22,272 nt of DNA, taken from NCBI GenBank assembly GCA_043381765.1, contig JBHJMP010001155.1:1-22272 (forward strand), read 5' to 3'. Origin of the DNA: Collodictyon triciliatum. Taxonomy: Eukaryota; CRuMs. Made by a program: the position numbers and the translations under genes. The notes beneath the pieces were generated by a model. That model was given only the letters and a program-made list of their open reading frames with translations, was not told the DNA's origin and searched no databases. Positions 17,561-22,272 of the stretch are shown in pieces. Numbering within the stretch: the stretch's first letter is position 1; the number at the start of each line of letters is the position of its first letter.

Positions 17561-19901
17561 ATGAAAGGCAGCTTTCTGTTTGGGAGGGGCAGCACAGGAG
17601 AACCGGAGGCCTCGCCGTCCCTGAACGGCTCCATCCACTTCGAGCTGTCAAAGACGTCAAAGATCTTTCTTGCCGTGGTCTATTTGGAATGTCTGATTCT
17701 CGCCTGCCTTGGATTTGTGTAGGATCCCAGATGCTCGAGCCCAGTATCGTTTTTGGTTGCTTCTCTCTCTCTCTCTCTCTCATTTTTTTATTTTTTTTAG
17801 TTTCTTGTAAATGTTGAATTTGTGCGATAATGTCCTATGAAATACATATCTCAGTTCGCTCGGCTTGGACTCTGATAAAGTGACAACATATTACATCGTC
17901 CTTTTGCTACTGGCCATCTGCTTTTTGGGCTACTCGGCTCACCATGCGGTTTGTGGTGGTTTCCCTTTTACACCCCAAATGTGATTTTCTATCGGTCATC
18001 ACCTTTTGCCAGATTGTTTGTATGTTTTTGGGTGACGCGGGGGTTTTCTCTGGTGTGTTCTTACAGGTTACCAATGAGAATCAATATGAGCTTGTTGCAT
18101 TTATCTTGACGTCTCTGGTCCTTTATATCCGCGTTGTCATCAATTATGTCTATGAGAACGAACAAGACGACGATGTCGACGACATTTTCCTGTTCGCCCT
18201 AGTTATCGCATCAATTTTCCAGGTTTTTTTTTCCTTCATGATAGTTTTTTTTAACTTTTCTAATTTCTAAACAAATCTTATATTTACAGAGTTCACTCAT
18301 CTTTCTTTCTTTATCTTCCTTAAACTCTCGATTTTTATTTCATTTTTTTAAAAGCTCCTGTATTTAAAATATGACTTTATTCATAATTTATTCATTTATA
18401 CTCCACAGGTAGCCTACTTCATCTTGTCCTGGAAGGTATATCAGAAATTTGGTTACCGCCTATACAAGACTATCGGGACAGACGTGGAAACTATTCGTAT
18501 GCCATGCTTGCAGTCAATCAAATAGTCAATTACGAGCAAATATATATGTATATATATATTCCCTATGATTTTACATGACCTCATGGCTTTCTTATTCGAA
18601 TTTGTTGCTGATATTTGGCACAGGTATGTATAACTGCTACCTTAGATTCATGAGTTGCTTAAGGTAGTTTTAATTTCATTTTACAGTATTTATTTTTAAA
18701 AATGATGAACATAGGGCTGTGTGTTTTTTCGATTTGTCTGTTTGTTGGCGGTGGAAAACAAAATCTCATGATTATCATTTTAAACTACCATGTTTTTTTC
18801 TTCTCCTTATTATGGGACCTCTGTCCCGCCACCCCGTGATAGAATTGACCTCCAGCTTGCACTAATTCTTATTGTCATGGCTGGGTTATTCTTGCTGGAC
18901 AATGATGACTGGGAACTCTATGGTTTGTGCGGCGTATATATGATGATGGATCTTTTCTTTATATCCTCGTTACCTTTTGCATTCATAATATCGAATGATT
19001 AGTAAGGGAACCCCTCCTTTCAATATTTGAAAATAGTGGACATTACTGCTATGATACTCACTGTCATATGGGCCTACGTGGGATACAAATCCGTACGTAA
19101 TCACACATCATTTAATATTTATTTAATTGTGTTAGTTCTAGTTCTAGTTCTTTTAGTTCTTTTTCTGTTCTATGTTTTGGTTAATTTTTTAATAGAAACG
19201 GAAAGCTAAGCTTTGCAAGAAAAAAATGTAACAAAAATGTAAAATGTTTAGATTCGAAAGGAGAAACGGTCATTTATGCTTATTTTCTTCTTGTTCTCGA
19301 TTGCTGAGCCCATTTATATCATCTACAAATTTGTCGGGTTCCTGGACAGTGAGTTGCTCTTTCTTCGTCCTGACTAAATCTCTCGATATTGTCAAATTAA
19401 TTATAGATTGATGATGCATCCAAATCATATATATATGAATAACCCGGAAATTAATGCTCATAAGCGTTTCTCCATAATTCTTTTTATTGAGTCTAACAAG
19501 AATCAAAAAAAATCTCCCATTTTCGATAGCCTGGGATGAAGAAATCGCCCTGGAAACAGTTGCTATTCTAGCTGGTATTGCCCTTCTCTGCCGCGTTGGC
19601 GTGATTTATTATGCTTTCGTATGCATCCAAAACTTTGGCAAGGGTCTAAGACCAGGTCACAATTCCATAAGTTTTTATAGACTGAACAATTTTTGTCATA
19701 GAAAATTTACCACTTTCTCGAATCAAACCTCCAGAATTCGCTTCTTTCTCCTACGTTTGCTTTATGCTCATGAACCGTCTTGGTCACCAAAGGGCTAACT
19801 GACAACACATTGTAGCGTTGGCGAGAGAAGACCAACTGACGATGGGGCATCAATCAGAGGACGCAGCTGGAATCTCGCCGCCGTATAGCGCCATCGAATA
19901 A
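17561..19901 (+). CDS. Polytopic membrane protein, about eight spans, PPxY tail; unnamed family
   Basis: Eleven exons: 17561-17718, 17855-17948, 18067-18222, 18409-18496, 18624-18663, 18715-18739, 18856-18922, 19037-19092, 19252-19348, 19530-19655, 19816-19901 (TAA). They sum to 993 nt (330 residues) with every phase consistent. Hydrophobic segments lie at about 34-54, 62-81, 93-112, 122-144, 182-203, 212-226, 235-255 and 268-292. Between spans 4 and 5 is a basic/aromatic loop with FGYRLYKTIGTD and IRMYNCYLRF; after the last span is CIQNFGKGLRP, then a soluble tail ending PPYSAIE, a PPxY-type motif that WW-domain ubiquitin ligases can bind. From memory the loop and NFGKGL motifs resemble uncharacterised fungal membrane proteins; no function is known to me. 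The 25-nt exon 18715-18739 is the least certain. The start is fixed by an upstream in-frame stop. Confidence 0.82.
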
Positions 19902-20074
19902 TCCATGGCTTGGATGAGAATGCTGCTATTTATCACGAAAAAATTAAATCCATCAATAAACATAAACAACGAATCAAAACGCTGGAAAAATGTATTGCCT
20001 TCTTGGGGGGGAATATATTGCGCGTCCACACCCGACATAACAAAATTGAGGCGGACAAGCAGAACTACAGTGTT
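19902..20074 (+). other. Gap with a short coiled-coil-like open frame, no gene call
   Basis: A plus-strand frame is open from about 19889 to a TGA at 20090-20092 and encodes a Lys/Glu-rich amphipathic stretch. It begins with no ATG in frame, follows the membrane-protein stop in a different frame, and its stop lies inside the tRNA gene. It could be an old exon remnant. I do not call it a gene. Confidence 0.3.
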
Positions 20075-20080
20075 AAAAAA
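20075..20080 (-). terminator. RNA polymerase III terminator of tRNA-Ser
   Basis: Six T on the minus strand (six A on plus), four bases past the 3' end of the tRNA, the standard pol III stop signal. Confidence 0.85.
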
Positions 20081-20083
20081 TAT

Positions 20084-20165
20084 CGACACTGACAGGATTT
20101 GAACCTGTGCGGGCAGAACCCAACAGATTTCTAGTCTGTCGCCTTAACCGCTCGGCCACAGTGTC
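20084..20165 (-). tRNA. tRNA-Ser (anticodon AGA)
   Basis: Eighty-two bases including the discriminator G at 20084. The acceptor arm GACACTG pairs with CAGTGTC. The D-arm region carries GGCCGAGCGGTTAAGGC, matching the A box. The anticodon stem ACAGA/TCTGT has loop CTAGAAA (anticodon AGA, reads UCU and, with inosine, UCC/UCA). A long variable arm (GGG/CCC stem) and a T arm ACAGG/CCTGT with loop TTCAAAT (B box GGTTCAAATCC) follow. The long variable arm and G73 are serine identity elements. No intron, and CCA is not encoded. Confidence 0.97.
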
Positions 20166-20535
20166 CTCCTTGCATAACAGTGAGGATTATATATATTTGA
20201 TTTATAATTATGTCGGTCTGTCCCCTCTTTCGCCGAAGAATCTTCTCCCTGTAGAATTCCAAAACTGGAATGCCGCCTTATTTTCGCCGCAGAAGCCAAG
20301 GTATATATACAACCGACAGCTGCGCTTCTGCCTATCTATATTTATTGAATGCATGCGTTGTTTTTGTTCAATGAGAAACCCAATAACGCCAAGATTTGAA
20401 CGCAAAGCAAAGACGCATCCCACCTGCTTGCATCAGCACAGTCGGATAAGCCCATCTCCACTACTCCCGAGTAACTTGAATCAAAACCCCCGCATAGCAG
20501 AGGCCGTCAGCAAAGGACATAGAAATCAGCAGGAT
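20166..20535. other. Intergenic between tRNA-Ser and RNR small subunit
   Basis: 370 bases serving as 5' flank of the tRNA (minus) and promoter/leader of the RNR gene (plus). It is open in the RNR frame throughout, so a longer N-terminus cannot be excluded from sequence alone. However, the family's conserved region begins only about 14 residues after the chosen Met. Confidence 0.5.
20301..20310 (+). promoter_or_regulatory. Candidate TATA element of the RNR gene
   Basis: GTATATATAC in an otherwise mixed-composition stretch, about 230 bases upstream of the RNR ATG. Position and sequence suit a TATA box, but it is a short AT motif in a sequence with others like it (20188-20197). Confidence 0.3.
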
Positions 20536-21653
20536 ATGGATGATGACAGCGCGCTTGGCGAATGGATTTTGAAGCCGAATCCCAACCGCTTCGTATTGTT
20601 TCCTATTCAGAACCCAGCAGTTTGGTCCATGTACAAGAAGGCATTGGCATCGTATGTTGAGAATAATCCCAAACAACACTGATGTATCAAGTATCAGAGA
20701 AAAAAAAAGAAAGTATAATACTGAAGCCTAATTTTTCTTTTCTTTTTTTCTTTTCGTATTTATACATCGACAGGATTTGGACTGTGGAAGAAATCGACCT
20801 GGGGTCGGACCTTCGCGACTGGGAGAGACTCACCAAGGATGAAAGGCACTTCATCTCCTATGTCCTCGCCTTCTTTGCAGCCAGTGATGGGATTGTAAAT
20901 GAGAACCTGGCTCAGCGGTTTTGTCAAGAGGTCCAGATTCCGGAGGCTCGCTGTTTCTATGGGCTGCAGATGGCCATTGAGAATATACACTCGGAGACTT
21001 ACAGCCTGCTCATCGATACATACATCAAGAGTCCGAATCAGAAGGACCACTTGTTCCGCGCCATAGAGACGATTCCGTGTGTAAAGAAGAAGGCAGAATG
21101 GGCGATGAAGTGGATTAACAGCAACCGCTCCTTTGCAGAGAGACTCGTTGCGTTTGCTGCTGTGGAGGGTATCTTCTTCTCTGGAAGCTTCTGTGCCATT
21201 TTCTGGCTGAAAAAAAGGGGTCTGATGCCCGGGCTGTCCTTCTCGAACGAGCTTATCAGTCGGGATGAAGGATTGCATTGTGACTTTGCCTGTCTGTTGT
21301 ACTCCATGCTAGAGAACAAACTGCCAGAAACGCGCATCCAAGAGATTATTTGTGAGGCTGTCGATATTGAAAAAGAGTTCACCACCGAGTCGCTTCCTGT
21401 CAGTCTGATTGGCATGAACTCGAATCTGATGGTACAGTATATTCAGTTTGTATCCGACCGGCTTCTCCTGGCTCTTGGATGCCGCAAAGTATACCACTGC
21501 TCAAACCCATTTGACTGGATGGACTTGATTTCCTTGGAAGGGAAAGCAAACTTCTTTGAGCGACGCGTAGGAGACTACCAAAAGGCAAACGTGGCCACAA
21601 CCACCACAAAATCGACACCAAACTACAGTTTTACCTTGGATGCCGACTTCTAG
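20536..21653 (+). CDS. RNR2: Ribonucleoside-diphosphate reductase small subunit (R2, class Ia)
   Basis: Carries the di-iron/tyrosyl radical that lets the large subunit reduce ribonucleoside diphosphates to deoxy forms; cytosolic in the family. Two exons, 20536-20651 and 20774-21653 (TAG), joined in phase 2 across a 122-nt GTATGT...CAG intron; 331 residues. The start is followed by the family signature [11 protein letters not shown] (residues 15-25). All radical-site residues are present: Asp77 (SDGIVNEN), Glu108 and His111 (ENIHSETY), radical Tyr115, Glu at about 170 ([10 protein letters not shown]), and Glu and His at about 204 and 207 (RDEGLHCDF). The C-terminus ends FTLDADF, the peptide that docks onto the large subunit, identical to the animal form. 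Vertebrate R2 is longer mainly by an N-terminal extension that is absent here. Nothing suggests a pseudogene. Confidence 0.98.
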
Positions 21654-21759
21654 AATCTGTGCTGCATGGTTGCTTCCTTTGCACGCCCTGTCGGTGGAGT
21701 CTTCCATGGTGAGAGTATGTATGTGTGCGATGTTGTGTAGTTGGCCTGATTTGCTTGGC

Positions 21760-21831
21760 TGTCTTTCTGTCTTTCTGTCTTTCTGTCTTTCTGTCTTTCT
21801 GTCTTTCTGTCATTCTGTCATTCTGTCATTC
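21760..21831. repeat. TGTCTTTC octamer repeat in the RNR 3' region
   Basis: Six perfect copies of TGTCTTTC followed by three of the variant TGTCATTC, about 110 bases after the RNR stop. Probably in the 3' untranslated region or just beyond it. Confidence 0.95.
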
Positions 21832-21843
21832 TGTGAGTTTACG

Positions 21844-21849
21844 AATAAA
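21844..21849 (+). promoter_or_regulatory. AATAAA polyadenylation signal candidate for RNR
   Basis: AATAAA 191 bases past the RNR stop and just after the octamer repeat. A reasonable position for a 3' end signal, with the convergent peptidase gene ending about 100 bases further on. Confidence 0.4.
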
Positions 21850-21952
21850 AAAGAAAAGGCGATGTTGAAATGTCGAAAAGAAAAGACTCGAAGGCCAGTG
21901 CCTTTGATGCGGGTTAGCAGAACCCGGTCGGCTTTATTCGAGCGGGTGCGCT

Positions 21953-22138
21953 CTAGTGTGACTCTGGTGCTTGTTGTGGAGAATCAAAGGCCTTTGCGAG
22001 GAATGTAAAGACGGTGGACCAGAAGTGCGAGCGGATGCCGATGTTGCGGATTCCGTGTCGCTCGTTGGGGAGGAAGTTCAGCTGGTGCGGCTTGCCGGCC
22101 AGAAGCATTGCTATTGTGCGGATGCGGGCGGTTTGTCT
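21953..22138 (-). CDS. Dipeptidyl peptidase, S9B prolyl oligopeptidase family, C-terminal exon (partial)
   Basis: Minus-strand frame of about 61 codons ending in TAG at 21953-21955. It contains AGKPHQLNFLPNERHGIR followed by a helix ending TFLAKAF. This is the C-terminal end of the alpha/beta-hydrolase domain of DPP4/DPP8/DPP9-type serine peptidases, which remove Xaa-Pro dipeptides; the His of ERHG is the catalytic histidine. The nucleophile Ser and the Asp must lie in exons beyond the right edge. The exon's 5' end is set by an AG at 22137-22138 or 22139-22140, next to the decamer repeat; upstream in frame is a TGA, so this is a spliced terminal exon. The gene converges on the RNR gene with about 300 bases between stops. 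Whether it is the DPP8/9 or the fungal vacuolar DAP type is unclear. Confidence 0.82.
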   Translation of the reverse strand, partial: RQTARIRTIAMLLAGKPHQLNFLPNERHGIRNIGIRSHFWSTVFTFLAKAFDSPQQAPESH

Positions 22139-22140
22139 CT

Positions 22141-22272
22141 TTCTTTTTCACTCTTTTTCACTCTTTTTCACTCTTTTTCACTCTTTTTCACTCTTTTTCA
22201 CTCTTTTTCACTCTTTTTCACTCTTTTTCACTCTTTTTCACTCTTTTTCACTCTTTTTCACTCTTTTTCCCT
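22141..22272. repeat. CTCTTTTTCA decamer tandem repeat at the right edge
   Basis: Eleven perfect copies of CTCTTTTTCA (22151-22260), flanked by one imperfect copy on each side, run to the end of the window. In the sense of the peptidase gene this is TGAAAAAGAG in the intron before its last exon. The array may be longer than shown, and the window probably ends because of it. Confidence 0.96.

Noticed and set aside
20760-21415. Minus-strand frames opposite the RNR gene
   Set aside because: They are shadows of the conserved RNR coding sequence on the plus strand.
21760-22272. CRISPR-like arrays
   Set aside because: These repeats are simple tandem octamers and decamers without spacers, in a eukaryotic context.

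Overview
This looks like nuclear DNA from an intron-rich eukaryote. Protein-coding exons are split by GT-AG introns of about 40-300 bases. The window also carries a eukaryotic 40S ribosomal protein S2 gene, a eukaryotic class Ia ribonucleotide reductase small subunit and a tRNA-Ser(AGA) with a long variable arm. A fungus or a fungal relative is my best guess, resting on intron style and on a membrane protein that resembles unnamed fungal proteins from memory; I cannot prove the lineage. Both window edges lie in low-complexity or duplicated DNA (an A84 tract at the left, a decamer repeat at the right), so the window may be a complete short contig.

Left half (about 1036-13668, minus strand): one very large gene. 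I resolved 46 consecutive exons by hand. Splice sites and reading phases agree across every junction, and the exon sum is 6312 nt, or 2103 codons plus the stop, not counting a first exon that I could not place. The product is a long, mostly helical protein of no family I can name. Left of it are an unassigned stretch, an A-rich tract and a near-identical copy of one of the gene's own exons.

Right half, left to right, plus strand unless stated: a single-pass membrane protein with a LEA-2-like domain (13836-15534, five exons), divergent from the large gene; an unassigned 630-base gap; RPS2 (16165-17285, three exons); an eight-span membrane protein (17561-19901, eleven exons) with a PPxY-type tail; tRNA-Ser(AGA) on the minus strand (20084-20165); RNR small subunit (20536-21653, two exons); and, on the minus strand and convergent with it, the terminal exon of an S9B dipeptidyl peptidase (21953 to about 22138).

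The genes do not form a pathway. They are independent eukaryotic genes at close spacing. RPS2 is far more GC-rich than its neighbours, as expected for a highly expressed gene. Introns and intergenic DNA hold several microsatellites.
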